In this document: positions 1-8,835 of the stretch, piece after piece
Layout of the letters: every line of letters begins with the position of its first letter
Position numbering within the stretch: position 1 is the first letter of the stretch
Assembly (NCBI GenBank): GCA_023421735.1
Contig: JAEZSP010000090.1
Span: forward strand, 1-38,586
Origin: Bacillota bacterium
GTDB lineage: Bacteria > Bacillota_A > Clostridia > Christensenellales > Aristaeellaceae
Length of the DNA stretch: 38,586 nt
Direction of reading: 5' to 3'
Translations under genes and position numbers: made by a program
The notes under the pieces: model-generated
What the model was told of the DNA's origin: nothing
Seen by the model: only the letters and a program-made list of their open reading frames with translations
Databases searched by the model: none

Positions 1-22
1 GCGCGGAGCTTAAGCTCCGCGC
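1..22. repeat. Perfect 22-bp palindrome at window edge
   Basis: Two 11-bp arms, GCGCGGAGCTT and its exact reverse complement, meet with no spacer. The palindrome lies 46 bp past the potD stop codon on the minus strand, so it may be the stem of the pot operon terminator, with any U-tract lying beyond the window edge. It could also be an extragenic palindrome. Confidence 0.5.
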
Positions 23-68
23 GATCCTCTGCACTTGCGCACATGGAATTTGGCTTCGCCCTTCGCCT

Positions 69-1151
69 CTACTGCGCCTGCTTAATCTGCATCCAGACGT
101 TTTCGTAGAGATCGGAAGAATCGCTGATATCGGTGAAAAACTCGCAGCGATCGACGATATCCTGGGTGGGATTGAGCGTGAGATCGGCCTTCTCCTCATC
201 CGAGTACATGTCGACGACGGCGGCAACGGGCGTGGAATAGTAGATATACTGCTGGTTCTTAAAGGCGATGTCGGGGCGGCACATGAAGTCGATGAATACC
301 TGTGCGGCTTCGATGTTCTTGGAGCCCTTGGGAATGCACATGCCGTCGACCCAGATGTTCGAACCTTCGTCGGGCACGACATAGGCGAGCTTGTCATTCT
401 TCTCAATGGCGTAGAGCGCATCGCCCGACCACATGACAGCCAGCGCGGCCTCATCCGCAACCATCATGTCCTTTGTCTCGTCGACATAATAGGCCTTCAC
501 AATGCCGCGTTTTTTCTGGTCGATCAAAAGATCCTTGGCCTCGTTGAGCTGCGCCTCATCGGTCGAGTTCATGGAATAGCCCAGATACTTCAGGCCAACG
601 CCGAGCGTATCGCGCACGGAATCCATCATAATGACGTTGTTCTTATACTGGTCGTCAAAGAGCGCGCCCCAGCTGGTGACGGGGGCGGAAACCATCTCCG
701 TGTTGTAGAGAATGCCGACCGTGCCCCACATGTACGCGACGGAATACTTGCCGTCCTTGTCGTATCCCGGCGTTTTTATCCAATCGAGCAGCCCCGCATA
801 GTTGGGCATCTTGGCGGTATCCAGCTCGGCAAGCATGTCTTCTTTGACGAGACGCTCAATGATGTAATCCGAGGGAAAGATGACGTCGTAGCTCGACGGG
901 CTTGCGACGAGTTTCGTATATAGCTCCTCGTTGGTGGTGAAATTCGTATAGACGACCTTGATGCCCGTCTCGTCGGTAAACTGGGTCAGCACGTCTTCGT
1001 CGATATAGTCGTACCAGTTGAAGATGGTGAGCGTGGTACCCGCATAGGGCTTCGAGGCGTCGGTTTCCGCCTCCTTCTTGGAGCAGCCGGACGCGCCCGC
1101 GACCAGCGCGACCGCAAGGAGGATCAGAATCGCCATTTTCAGTCTTTTCAT
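69..1151 (-). CDS. potD: Spermidine/putrescine-binding lipoprotein PotD
   Basis: This is the extracytoplasmic substrate-binding protein of a polyamine ABC transporter, 360 residues, the usual size. The start used is the ATG at 1151 (MKRLKM...), about 7 nt behind AGGAAGGGG; a second in-frame ATG lies 6 bp upstream. A lysine-rich N-terminus, a hydrophobic stretch and the lipobox ASGC (Cys about 23) indicate a lipoprotein anchored outside the membrane. The mature N-terminal part carries LTIFNWYDYIDEDVL, typical of PotD/PotF proteins, followed by FTDETGIKVVYT. It is the last gene of the regulator-potA-potB-potC-potD operon, 29 bp after potC. Whether it prefers spermidine or putrescine cannot be told from sequence alone. 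Confidence 0.93.
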   Translation of the reverse strand: MKRLKMAILILLAVALVAGASGCSKKEAETDASKPYAGTTLTIFNWYDYIDEDVLTQFTDETGIKVVYTNFTTNEELYTKLVASPSSYDVIFPSDYIIERLVKEDMLAELDTAKMPNYAGLLDWIKTPGYDKDGKYSVAYMWGTVGILYNTEMVSAPVTSWGALFDDQYKNNVIMMDSVRDTLGVGLKYLGYSMNSTDEAQLNEAKDLLIDQKKRGIVKAYYVDETKDMMVADEAALAVMWSGDALYAIEKNDKLAYVVPDEGSNIWVDGMCIPKGSKNIEAAQVFIDFMCRPDIAFKNQQYIYYSTPVAAVVDMYSDEEKADLTLNPTQDIVDRCEFFTDISDSSDLYENVWMQIKQAQ

Positions 1152-1179
1152 GGTCATTCCCCTTCCTGTTTGTACGTTT

Positions 1180-1950
1180 TTATACGTTCTCAAGCGACGA
1201 GCGCCGATTGATGATGATCAGAAGCGTCAGGATCACCAGAAACATGAGCGCCGAGAGCGCATACATGCTGGGCGAAACCCCGCGCTTTGCCGAACCAAAC
1301 ACGATCATCGAGAGGTTCGATGCCGTGCCGCCGGTGAAGTAACTGATGATGAAGTCGTCGATCGACATGGTGAACGAGAGAAGCGCGCCCGTCACAATGC
1401 CCTGCGAAATCTCCGGGATGATCACCTTCCCGATGGCCTTCATGGGTTTGCAGCCCAGATCGAGCGCCGCCTCATACATATTCGGGTTCATCTGTTTGAG
1501 CTTGGGCAAGACGGAAAACAGCACATACGGCGTATCGAACACGATGTGCGCCATCGTCATCGTCCAAAACCCCATCGGCAGATTCACAAACACGAACAGC
1601 AGCATCAGCGAAATGCCCGTCACGATGTCCGGCATGGTCATCGGCAGGTACGACATATTGATCAGCCATGCAGCCCAGCCCTTTTTCATGGCGTGGATGC
1701 CGATCGCGGCAGCCGTTCCGAGAACCGTCGATACGCACGTCGCAATCGCCGCAACCTCGAGCGTCAACCGCAATGCACTCATGATGGAGCGATTGTCAAA
1801 CAGCTCCACATACCACTTGAGGGTAAACCCCGTCCACTGCGCGGAGGACACGGATTTGTTGAATGACAGGACGATCATCACCGCGATGGGCGCGTAGAGG
1901 AAGAGCAATATAAGTCCCAGGTATGTCCAGCGAACCGCCTTTTTCACCAC
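1180..1950 (-). CDS. potC: Polyamine ABC transporter permease PotC
   Basis: Inner-membrane permease of the polyamine importer, 256 residues, about six hydrophobic segments. The N-terminal helix contains LILLFLYAPIAVMIVLSF, and the coupling-loop motif EAALDLGCKPMKAIGKVIIP (the EAA signature that contacts the ATPase) is near residues 160-180. The start is one of two consecutive GTG codons, at 1950 or 1947; both overlap the end of potB, a sign of translational coupling. It pairs with PotB to form the transmembrane channel energised by PotA. The C-terminus ends in a short basic tail, RRSSLENV. Confidence 0.92.
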   Translation of the reverse strand: MVKKAVRWTYLGLILLFLYAPIAVMIVLSFNKSVSSAQWTGFTLKWYVELFDNRSIMSALRLTLEVAAIATCVSTVLGTAAAIGIHAMKKGWAAWLINMSYLPMTMPDIVTGISLMLLFVFVNLPMGFWTMTMAHIVFDTPYVLFSVLPKLKQMNPNMYEAALDLGCKPMKAIGKVIIPEISQGIVTGALLSFTMSIDDFIISYFTGGTASNLSMIVFGSAKRGVSPSMYALSALMFLVILTLLIIINRRSSLENV

Positions 1951-2759
1951 ATGCCGCCCCCTTCCCCATTCGGGTCGACCTTGCGGAGGATGGCGATCGA
2001 AAAGATGATGAGCGCCATGAGGATGAGCGAGATCGTCGATCCGTAGTTCCAGTTGCGAAACGTCATAAACAGGCTCTCGATCATGTCGCCAATGAGGTAC
2101 GTCATGCCGCCGCCCAACAGCCGCGAGATTGCAAACGTCGTGACCGCAGGCATGAATACCATCGTGATCCCGGACACCACGCCCGGCACGGAGAGCGGCA
2201 CCGTCACCCGCAGAAATACCTGAAACAGGTTCGCGCCCAAATCCTCCGCCGCCTCAATCACGCGCTGGTCGAACTTCCGCAGGCAGGTGTAGATCGGCAA
2301 AATCATAAACGGCAGGTAGTTATACACCATGCCGAGGAGTACCGCCCCCTCGGTATTGAGAAGCTGCTTTTTGCCCACGCCCATCGATGCCAGCAGCATG
2401 TTGATGACCCCGTTGTCCAAAAGCAGCGCGCGCATGGCATAGGTGCGCAGAAGGAAGTTCATCCACATGGGCAGAAGGATCAAGACGAATAACGTCTTGT
2501 TGCGCGAAAATTCCTTGCTCGCCAGAAAATATGCGGCCGGGTACCCCACCACGAGGCAGACCGCGGTGCACTGAAGCGCAAGGTACACGCTCACCCATAC
2601 GGTGCGCAGGTTCCCCGCCGTGAAAAAGTCCGCCCAGTTCGCAAGGGAGAACGCCCCGGATTTCGCCGTAAACGCATAATAGATGATGAAGACAACCGGC
2701 ATGATGGTGAACATCGCCATCCAGATCGCATAGGGCGCGGCAAATATCGATCGTCTCAT
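1944..2759 (-). CDS. potB: Polyamine ABC transporter permease PotB
   Basis: Second inner-membrane permease, 271 residues. The start ATG at 2759 shares ATGA with the potA stop codon, a 4-bp overlap, which fits the family start [21 protein letters not shown] far better than the longer open frame. Six hydrophobic segments are visible, and the EAA loop [21 protein letters not shown] lies in the second half. It forms a heterodimer with PotC. The tight overlaps on both sides imply one polycistronic message and coupled translation. Confidence 0.92.
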   Translation of the reverse strand: MRRSIFAAPYAIWMAMFTIMPVVFIIYYAFTAKSGAFSLANWADFFTAGNLRTVWVSVYLALQCTAVCLVVGYPAAYFLASKEFSRNKTLFVLILLPMWMNFLLRTYAMRALLLDNGVINMLLASMGVGKKQLLNTEGAVLLGMVYNYLPFMILPIYTCLRKFDQRVIEAAEDLGANLFQVFLRVTVPLSVPGVVSGITMVFMPAVTTFAISRLLGGGMTYLIGDMIESLFMTFRNWNYGSTISLILMALIIFSIAILRKVDPNGEGGGMW

Positions 2760-3814
2760 TTCAGCGCCTGTTCCTCCCTGCGCATGATATGGATGTTGAA
2801 CGGCACGATCGACAGTCCGACCACGCTGCCCGCCGGCTGCATGGTCGTCGAGTGTACCTTCCACAGATAGCCGCCGGCCGAGATCATCATTTCGTAGTGA
2901 ACGCCCTTAAAGATCACGGATTCGACGGTGCCCGTGAGCATGCCCACGTCCTCGCCCACGACCATGATGTCCTCGGGCCGCACCACCACGTCGACCGCCT
3001 CGTTTTTCCGGAATCCCTCGTCGACGCAGGGGAACTTACGCTCCGCCATCTCGACCAGCTCGTCCTCGAGCATCACGCCTTGCAGGATGTTCGATTCGCC
3101 GATGAAATCCGCGACAAACGCATTTTTCGGCTCGTCATATATGCGCTTGGGGTCGCCGATCTGGTGGATGCGCCCGCCCGACATCACAGCGATGGTGTCT
3201 GACATGGTGAGCGCTTCCTCCTGATCGTGCGTCACATAGATAAACGTAATCCCCAATTCCTGCTGCATGGCCTTGAGCTCGAGCTGCATGTTCTTGCGCA
3301 GCTTCAAATCGAGCGCGCCGAGCGGCTCGTCGAGCAAGAGCACCTCCGGCTCGTTGACCAGCGCGCGGGCAATGGCGATTCGCTGCTGCTGGCCGCCGGA
3401 GAGCGAATCGGAGGAGCGCTTTTCGTAGCCCTCCATGTTGACGAGCGCGAGCATGCGCTCCACCCGCTTTTCGATCTCCGCCTTTGACATCTTCTTGAGC
3501 TTGAGGCCGAACGCGATATTGTCAAACACGTTCATATGCGTAAACAGCGCATATTTCTGAAAAACGGTATTCACACGCCGCTTATACGGCGGCACGTCGG
3601 TAATATCCTTGCCCTCGAAAAGTACCTTGCCTTCGGACGGAAATTCGAAACCGCCGATGATCCGCAGCATGGTCGTCTTTCCGCAACCGGAAGGGCCCAG
3701 AAGCGTCAGGAATTCGCGCTTCCTGATATAGAGATCGACGTCGCGCAGAACCTGCGTGTCGTCGAAATTTTTAGAAATTTTCCGCAGCTCGATGAGCCGC
3801 ATTTCGTCGTACAT
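2756..3814 (-). CDS. potA: Polyamine ABC transporter ATP-binding protein PotA
   Basis: Cytoplasmic ATPase, about 352 residues. Walker A GPSGCGKT is at residues 40-47, the ABC signature LSGGQQQR follows near 140, Walker B with [11 protein letters not shown] comes next, then the switch histidine in [10 protein letters not shown]. The region after about 240 is the TOBE domain common to PotA and other importers of this class. ATG 3814 has GGAG about 9 nt upstream and is preferred; ATG 3820 is possible but too close to GGAG. The start lies 14 bp after the stop of the HTH-cupin regulator, so the two are in one operon. Confidence 0.93.
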   Translation of the reverse strand: MYDEMRLIELRKISKNFDDTQVLRDVDLYIRKREFLTLLGPSGCGKTTMLRIIGGFEFPSEGKVLFEGKDITDVPPYKRRVNTVFQKYALFTHMNVFDNIAFGLKLKKMSKAEIEKRVERMLALVNMEGYEKRSSDSLSGGQQQRIAIARALVNEPEVLLLDEPLGALDLKLRKNMQLELKAMQQELGITFIYVTHDQEEALTMSDTIAVMSGGRIHQIGDPKRIYDEPKNAFVADFIGESNILQGVMLEDELVEMAERKFPCVDEGFRKNEAVDVVVRPEDIMVVGEDVGMLTGTVESVIFKGVHYEMMISAGGYLWKVHSTTMQPAGSVVGLSIVPFNIHIMRREEQALK

Positions 3815-3828
3815 GTTCATCAACTCCG

Positions 3829-4371
3829 TCAGAAACTGGGGGGCGTCGAAACCCACAAAACCCGGCACGTGCCCTTCCCGGCATTGGCGAGCCGGTGCGG
3901 GGCGCTCGGTTTAAAGTAAAAGCTGTCGTCCTTGCGGGCGCGCACGGCACGGTCGCCCACGATGACCTTGACCGTGCCCGCGAGCACGTACCCGAATTCC
4001 TCGCCCTCATGCGGGTCGTCCTCGTCCGTCTCCCCGCCCGGCCCCATTTCGATGAGGATAGGCTCCATGCGGTTCTTCTGCGCGGAGGGCACCAGCCATT
4101 TGATGAAGCCGCGCAGGCCGTCGGGGCAATCCTTTTCAAACATATCCTCGGCGGTAAAGACGATCTTTTCGTCCGCCGAGTCGCTGAAGAATGTCTTGAG
4201 GTCGGTACCGAGCGATTCGAGGATGTCGGTGAGCGTTTGAATGGAGGGGGAGGTCAAATCGCGCTCGAGCAGGGAGATAAATCCCTTTGAAAGCTCGCAC
4301 CGGTCGGCCAGTTCCTCCTGCGTGAGGCCCCTTTGCAGCCGGAGCCGCTTGATCGCCCGTCCGATCTCCAC
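3829..4371 (-). CDS. HTH-cupin transcriptional regulator of the pot operon
   Basis: 180 residues with two domains: an N-terminal XRE-type helix-turn-helix (about residues 1-60, with [20 protein letters not shown]) and a C-terminal cupin beta-barrel (about 105-175, with [20 protein letters not shown]). This architecture is that of PuuR/MppR-like regulators, which often control polyamine or amino-acid genes beside them. It is the first gene of the pot operon, so autoregulation and control of polyamine uptake are inferred from position. The start is probably GTG 4371 ([11 protein letters not shown], the common family start); GTG 4380 is an alternative. The effector is unknown; polyamine binding to the cupin is a guess. 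Confidence 0.85.
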   Translation of the reverse strand: MEIGRAIKRLRLQRGLTQEELADRCELSKGFISLLERDLTSPSIQTLTDILESLGTDLKTFFSDSADEKIVFTAEDMFEKDCPDGLRGFIKWLVPSAQKNRMEPILIEMGPGGETDEDDPHEGEEFGYVLAGTVKVIVGDRAVRARKDDSFYFKPSAPHRLANAGKGTCRVLWVSTPPSF

Positions 4372-4383
4372 GATCCTCACCTC

Positions 4384-4424
4384 GGTTTAAAATTACTAAA
4401 CTTGAAAGCATTTTTTATTAAACC
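4384..4424. promoter_or_regulatory. Putative operator: inverted repeat at the pot promoter
   Basis: GGTTTAA (4384-4390) and its exact reverse complement TTAAACC (4418-4424) are separated by 27 bp. The upstream copy overlaps the pot -10 element and the other lies in the early leader. A third copy of the half-site core, TAAAC at 4397-4401, forms a tighter inverted repeat with GTTTA at 4385-4389. The position suits a repressor encoded by the first gene of the operon. Confidence 0.5.
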
Positions 4425-4445
4425 ATCTGTGCATGTGCATGTCAA
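4417..4445 (-). promoter_or_regulatory. Sigma-A promoter of the pot operon
   Basis: On the minus strand a perfect -35 TTGACA (4445-4440) is followed after 17 bp by TTTAAT (4422-4417), five of six matches to TATAAT. Transcription would begin near 4410, about 40 nt before the regulator start codon. Confidence 0.8.
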
Positions 4446-4539
4446 GTTAAATCATGCCACGCCTGCGCGCCGCTGCGTCCTATGCCGCGCTGTTTGACAG
4501 GAGATCGCCCGCGACAGTCGCATGGCGCTTGCACGTCAA

Positions 4540-4726
4540 TAAGAAATACCGTATGCTCAGTAGAACAGCAGCATTCAGTCTGTGAAGGGGAGATGCTTCG
4601 ATACGATTGGGTTTGATCCCAAATTGGAGCTGCTGGGACTTTCGAACGGCCTCGATCGCCTTGGCAAAAAAGCTTGGATTTGTCGCGTATGCCGACGACG
4701 TCGTTTTGGGTCTGACCAAAAAGTAA
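4540..4726 (+). pseudogene. Remnant of a GNAT acetyltransferase gene (3' end)
   Basis: A 46-codon open stretch, 4586-4723, translates to a segment with IPNWSCWDFRTASIALAKKLGF and ends YADDVVLGLTKK before TAA at 4724. The pattern of proline, W-S-C-W, then S-I-A-L-A-x-K-L-G-F resembles the C-terminal acetyl-CoA-binding end of GNAT proteins of the PF12746 kind. Just upstream, in two other registers, AAFSL and CEGEML can be read, but an in-frame TGA (4583-4585) and missing middle sequence break the gene. No start codon with a ribosome binding site serves the fragment. The intrinsic terminator 23 bp after the stop supports a once-complete gene. The family call rests on motif resemblance only. Confidence 0.45.
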
Positions 4727-4748
4727 GGCCATTCCTCCGCCTCTTCGC

Positions 4749-4772
4749 GCCTGCCTTCGGGCAGGCATTTTT
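4749..4772 (+). terminator. Intrinsic terminator
   Basis: GCCTGCC, a TTCG tetraloop, GGCAGGC, then A and five T. It follows the acetyltransferase remnant and insulates the helD promoter. Confidence 0.85.
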
Positions 4773-4802
4773 CATATATTTCTGAAAATTCATTTGTAAA
4801 TA

Positions 4803-4831
4803 TTGCGAAAGGACACAATCCGTGGTATAAT
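4803..4831 (+). promoter_or_regulatory. Promoter of the helD gene cluster
   Basis: -35 TTGCGA (4803-4808), 17-bp spacer, perfect -10 TATAAT (4826-4831) preceded by TGG, an extended -10. Transcription would start near 4838, some 28 nt before the helD start. Confidence 0.75.
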
Positions 4832-4865
4832 AGGCGTCTACGCAAAAACCGGGAGGTGTAAGAGT

Positions 4866-7052
4866 ATGGCTGCGACGGAACACCCATCATACCCCGAGGA
4901 GGCAAGACATCTCGTCAATACACGCGAAATCATCGAACACGAGCGCGAGGTGGCGGTCAACGACAGGTTGGCGGCGGAAGGCGGACTCACCACGGCGCGC
5001 ATGTACGATCCGGATGCACTGCCGCTGCGCGAGATGATGTATCTTCGGGCACTGCAGACCGAGAAGAACCTCGGTCAGGCCAAGCGCAAGCCGTACTTCA
5101 CCCGCATCGACTTCACGGAGACGGGCGGAGACCCGCAGACGTATTATATCGGCAAGTACGGCGTTCTGCGGACGGACTCTCTCGAGGTGGAGGTGGTGGA
5201 CTGGCGCGCGCCGGTCGCGAACCTCTACTACTCCGGACAAATCGGCCCGCTGAAATACGAGGCACCGGACGGCACTGTTGCGGGCGAATTGACGCTCAAG
5301 CGCCAATTCGGAATTGAGAATGGCGAAATCCAAACCATATTTGACGCGGACATCGTTTCGCAGGACGAATTTTTGCAGGGTGTGCTCGGGGAAACGACCG
5401 GGGAACGGCTCCGCGAGATCGTCACCACCATTCAGGCAGAACAAAACTACGTCATCCGCTATCCCATCGATCAGAATCTCGTCGTGCAGGGCGTCGCAGG
5501 CTCGGGGAAAACCACCATCGCGCTCCATCGCATCGCCTATCTCATGTACACATACCAAAATCGGCTGCGCGCCGACAACATGCTGATCCTCGCGCCCAAC
5601 CCGCTCTTCCTGAACTACATCGCACAGGTGCTTCCCGATCTCGGCGTTGAAAACGTGCGCCAGACGACTTTTCAGCAGCTCATGACCGATTGGTTGGGCG
5701 GTGCGTTGCCCAAAATAAAACCGTCGACGGCGCTCGAGGACGTGCTGCGCATGGATGAGGTCACGCTCGCCGCCTATGCGCAAACGCAAAAATACAAGGG
5801 CTCGCTTGAAATGCTGCATCTGATCGACCGCTGGCTCGACGAATACGAATCCCTGTTCCCGCCGGACGAGGACATTCTGTTCGGCCCGATCCCCGTTTTC
5901 CGCGCGGACGAGCTGCGGCAGTTCCTGCTCGTAGACGAAAAGCCGTTTCCTTTAAAAAGGCGGCTGGATGAGCTGAAAAAGCAATTGAAATTGCGCGCCG
6001 CGCAGGCCGCACAATCCATCTCGCAATGGTACCAGCAGGAGTGCGACCGGCGCATCACCGATCTTCCAAAGACCGTCGCCTCCAAATCGGAACGCACGAT
6101 CAAGGCGCAAAAGCTGCATGACTCCATGCTCGAGCGGCAAAAACAGCTCAAAAAACAGCGGATCGACTTTCCCAAAAACGCCATGAAACTCTTTCCGGAA
6201 CTCGATCCGAAGAAACTCTATCTGCAATTCCTGGAGGATCAGCTCGAAATCGGCGCAACGGGTGGCATGAAGCGCGCGGCGGAGTATACGCTTTCGAAAA
6301 AAACGTTCGAACGCGAGGACATCGCGCCCATCGCGCTCATCGCCATGCGCACATTGGAACTCAAACGACTCGACATACGCCATATCGTCATCGACGAAGC
6401 GCAGGACTTCAACCCCTTTGAAGTGGAACTGCTCAGGCGCGTGGCGCGCGGCGCGACCTTTACCATCGTGGGCGACCTCATGCAGGGCATCGCGGGCTAT
6501 CGCGGACTTACGAGTTGGGAGGAACTGACCAAGGGCGTATTCGGCGGCGCATGCAGCCGCCATGAACTCGTGACCAGCTACCGTAACACCATCGAGATCA
6601 TGAACTTCGCGTCCCGCGTGGTCAGAAACATGCCCGTCGCAAACCTGCGTCCCGCGCAGCCCGTTTTGCGTCACGGCGATGCGCCCATCTTCTCTGAGGG
6701 CGGCAATGATGCGCTTTCGGACATCGTGGCCCAATGGACCGATGCGGGACTGCGTTCCGTCGCCGTCATGGCACGCGGGCGCAAAAAACTCGGCGCGCTC
6801 GCGCAAACGTTTGGATGGCCGATCCTCGATCCGCAGGCGGAAAGCTATCCTTCCGGCGTGGTGCTCGCGCCCGCAGATGCAGTCAAGGGCCTCGAGTTCG
6901 ACGGCGTCATCGTCGTCGATGCCGATGAAACCAACTTCCCCGCGCGGCCGCTCGACGCGCGCCTCCTCTACGTCTGTCTCACCCGCGCGCTCCATAAAAT
7001 GGCAGTGTTTTACGAGGGCAAGCCGTCCGCGCTGTTGCGCGCGGCCGACTGA
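4866..7052 (+). CDS. helD: HelD-like RNA polymerase-associated UvrD/Rep-type ATPase
   Basis: 728-residue superfamily 1 helicase-like protein. The N-terminus is helical and charged (EHEREVAVNDRLA), as in the HelD arm that enters RNA polymerase. Walker A GVAGSGKT is at residues 209-216, Walker B IVIDEAQDF about 510, the SF1 motif TSYRNT about 580, and the C-terminal motifs KGLEFDGVIVVD and LYVCLTRA lie near the end. Known HelD proteins use ATP to release stalled or idle RNA polymerase from DNA. The ATG at 4866 follows GGGAGGTG by 7 nt; an upstream in-frame ATG lacks a ribosome binding site. First gene of the cluster that continues with the pseudouridine synthase. It is slightly shorter than Bacillus HelD. 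Confidence 0.85.
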   Translation: MAATEHPSYPEEARHLVNTREIIEHEREVAVNDRLAAEGGLTTARMYDPDALPLREMMYLRALQTEKNLGQAKRKPYFTRIDFTETGGDPQTYYIGKYGVLRTDSLEVEVVDWRAPVANLYYSGQIGPLKYEAPDGTVAGELTLKRQFGIENGEIQTIFDADIVSQDEFLQGVLGETTGERLREIVTTIQAEQNYVIRYPIDQNLVVQGVAGSGKTTIALHRIAYLMYTYQNRLRADNMLILAPNPLFLNYIAQVLPDLGVENVRQTTFQQLMTDWLGGALPKIKPSTALEDVLRMDEVTLAAYAQTQKYKGSLEMLHLIDRWLDEYESLFPPDEDILFGPIPVFRADELRQFLLVDEKPFPLKRRLDELKKQLKLRAAQAAQSISQWYQQECDRRITDLPKTVASKSERTIKAQKLHDSMLERQKQLKKQRIDFPKNAMKLFPELDPKKLYLQFLEDQLEIGATGGMKRAAEYTLSKKTFEREDIAPIALIAMRTLELKRLDIRHIVIDEAQDFNPFEVELLRRVARGATFTIVGDLMQGIAGYRGLTSWEELTKGVFGGACSRHELVTSYRNTIEIMNFASRVVRNMPVANLRPAQPVLRHGDAPIFSEGGNDALSDIVAQWTDAGLRSVAVMARGRKKLGALAQTFGWPILDPQAESYPSGVVLAPADAVKGLEFDGVIVVDADETNFPARPLDARLLYVCLTRALHKMAVFYEGKPSALLRAAD

Positions 7053-7071
7053 TCCCCCTTTGGAGGTTCAT

Positions 7072-7755
7072 ATGGATGTTCTTTACTGCGACAATCACAT
7101 ACTCGTGGCGGTAAAACCGCCGAACGTGCCCTCGCAGGCGGATGCGTCGGGGGACATGGACATGCTGACGGAGTTGAAGCGCTATATTGGAATAAAATAC
7201 AAGAAACCGGGCAACGTATATCTGGGGTTGGTACACCGGCTGGATCGTCCGGCAGGCGGGGTCATGGTGTTTGCACGCACAAGCAAAGCGGCCGCGCGGC
7301 TCGGCGCACAGTTTCAGCAGCACGCGCAGGGGAGAAGGTATCTGGCGGTTTTGGAGGGCGCACTGCCCGCACCAATGCGGCTGGTCGATTTTCTGCGCAA
7401 GGACGCGGACGGGATGGTACGCGTCGTTGCGGAACAGGCGCAGGATGCGAAGCGCGCGGAATTGATGACCACGCCGCTCGGAACGCGAAACGACCTGACG
7501 CTCGCGGACGTGGAGCTATCGACTGGACGCGCACACCAGATCCGCGTGCAGCACGCGCACATCGGTCACCCCCTATGGGGCGATATGCGCTACGGAAATG
7601 GCGTCCAGGGTAGACAGCTGGCGCTGTGGGCGTACTCCCTCGCAATCAAGCACCCCACGCGTGACGAAATTTTGACATTTTGGTCAAAACCTCCGCGCGG
7701 GGGCGTATGGGAGGATTTTTATGATATCATTGATGAAAGGTTCCCCCATGCGTAA
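7072..7755 (+). CDS. RluA-family pseudouridine synthase
   Basis: 227 residues. The family motif HRLDRPAGGVMVFART is at 55-70, with the catalytic aspartate at D58, and the later motif STGRAHQIRVQHAHIGHPLWGD is also present. Such enzymes isomerise uridine to pseudouridine in rRNA or tRNA. No S4 RNA-binding domain precedes the catalytic domain, so it is a short RluA type; the target base cannot be deduced. ATG 7072 follows GGAGG by 5 nt. It begins 19 bp after helD and ends inside the next gene, so the three genes are likely cotranscribed. Confidence 0.88.
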   Translation: MDVLYCDNHILVAVKPPNVPSQADASGDMDMLTELKRYIGIKYKKPGNVYLGLVHRLDRPAGGVMVFARTSKAAARLGAQFQQHAQGRRYLAVLEGALPAPMRLVDFLRKDADGMVRVVAEQAQDAKRAELMTTPLGTRNDLTLADVELSTGRAHQIRVQHAHIGHPLWGDMRYGNGVQGRQLALWAYSLAIKHPTRDEILTFWSKPPRGGVWEDFYDIIDERFPHA

Positions 7756-8092
7756 GGGCAGCAAATCGATGATCGTATTTGCCTGCTGCGTGCTCGCGAT
7801 CCCAACGTTGGTTGAGATGCTGGACGGCTTTCAGGCGGAAAGCCTCGCTGCGTCGATCGCCATGGGCGCACTGCTGGGCGTTGTGCACGTGGCCATCCGT
7901 CCCATTTTAAGAATCCTGTCGATTCCCCTCGGATGCCTTACGATGGGTCTCATACAGCCCGCAATTGACATTGCGCTTTTATACCTGTGCGCACACTTCG
8001 TGGACGGATTCTCGATCACCAACCCCCTGCATGCGCTGCTCGCCGTGGTTCTCATCAACGTCGTATGCGCCATCGGCGCGGGGCGTCGTTGA
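7748..8092 (+). CDS. Small holin-like membrane protein (Phage_holin_4_2 family)
   Basis: 114 residues with four hydrophobic segments. The motif RPILRILSIPLGCLTMGL is characteristic of the Phage_holin_4_2 (PF04020) family, which despite its name consists mostly of chromosomal membrane proteins of unknown role. The start ATG 7748 overlaps the end of the pseudouridine synthase by 8 bp, with AAGG 7 nt upstream; ATG 7733 is possible. It ends in the short basic tail GRR. No phage genes are near, so a lysis role is not supported. Confidence 0.7.
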   Translation: MRKGSKSMIVFACCVLAIPTLVEMLDGFQAESLAASIAMGALLGVVHVAIRPILRILSIPLGCLTMGLIQPAIDIALLYLCAHFVDGFSITNPLHALLAVVLINVVCAIGAGRR

Positions 8093-8148
8093 CGGACGAA
8101 CAAAAATTCATACGTACTTTTTTTATCCATGAATTTCTTGTTACAATT

Positions 8149-8157
8149 CCGCATGAT
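8149..8157 (+). promoter_or_regulatory. Possible extended -10 promoter
   Basis: TGT followed by TACAAT (8152-8157), without a convincing -35, 24 bp before the start of the next gene. An 8-bp inverted repeat, AAATTCAT/ATGAATTT, lies just upstream (about 8104-8135). Confidence 0.4.
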
Positions 8158-8180
8158 CTCCCGAATATTGAGGTGGGTAC

Positions 8181-8720
8181 ATGAGTCGATTATCAGATGG
8201 CGCAACCCGGCGCGGACAGCTTCGAACGCTCGAAGACAAGCGGCTTGCCTTTGCAGAAAAGGTTCGGGGGGAGGGGTTCGATCCTGAATTTTCCATCTAC
8301 ATACAGCGTGCCGGCGGCTTCTGGGGACTCGCGGTCAACGGCGACGAACGGTGCGTGCTTTACGGCCCGCAGCCGGACGAAGACGCCGATTTTCGCGTCG
8401 AACGCTATCCCCGCGGCGCGCTTACGGTCGGACTATTGCCTGCAGTGATTGAATCTTCGGGCCTCGGCGGTGCGTTTGGACTCGGTCAGAAAGGCGGCGA
8501 GGGCAAGACGCTCGTCGTCATTACGCCGCAGGGCGTGCGCATTGAAATGACGCTCCTTTCATCGATCGGCGCATATCTTGAAACAAACCGAAAATCAAAC
8601 GAACTCATTTCCCTGCGCCGTGCGCGCAGCGACGCAAACTTTGTGTGGCGACTGCGCACAGGCACCCGCGCGGAGGTCGATGCCGTCATGACGCGTTGGC
8701 ATGCGTGGATGTCAAATTAG
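8181..8720 (+). CDS. Uncharacterised 179-residue cytoplasmic protein
   Basis: No family is recognised. The protein has no signal peptide or membrane segment. The N-terminus is basic (SRLSDGATRRGQLRTLEDKR), the middle reads like alternating beta-strands (FSIYIQRAGGFWGLAVNG, ERCVLYGPQPDEDADFRVERYP, KTLVVITPQGVRIEMTL), and the C-terminal 50 residues are basic and helical. GAGGTGGG precedes the ATG by 3-8 nt, giving good support for translation. It follows the holin-like gene by 88 bp and may have its own promoter. A lipid- or RNA-binding fold such as a PH-like domain is only a thought. Confidence 0.65.
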   Translation: MSRLSDGATRRGQLRTLEDKRLAFAEKVRGEGFDPEFSIYIQRAGGFWGLAVNGDERCVLYGPQPDEDADFRVERYPRGALTVGLLPAVIESSGLGGAFGLGQKGGEGKTLVVITPQGVRIEMTLLSSIGAYLETNRKSNELISLRRARSDANFVWRLRTGTRAEVDAVMTRWHAWMSN

Positions 8721-8835
8721 CCTGAATCCGTAAGACACTTCAAACATTGGCGCTTTTTATGCCAAACATTGCATGAAACTACAAACGATGTTGTTGCGTC
8801 TCATAGGTGCAACAAAAACACAGAGGTGCTCGAAA

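Noticed and set aside
4682..4723. YADD motif as a group II intron reverse transcriptase trace
   Set aside because: The surrounding residues (SIALAKKLGF before it, stop soon after) fit the end of an acetyltransferase, and no other reverse transcriptase motif or intron domain is present.
4480..4905. Overlapping minus-strand frames between the pot operon and helD
   Set aside because: They cover the helD promoter and the terminator on the other strand and have no recognisable product or ribosome binding site.
7748..8092. Holin-like gene as a sign of a prophage
   Set aside because: The family is mostly chromosomal, and no endolysin, integrase or structural phage gene is nearby.
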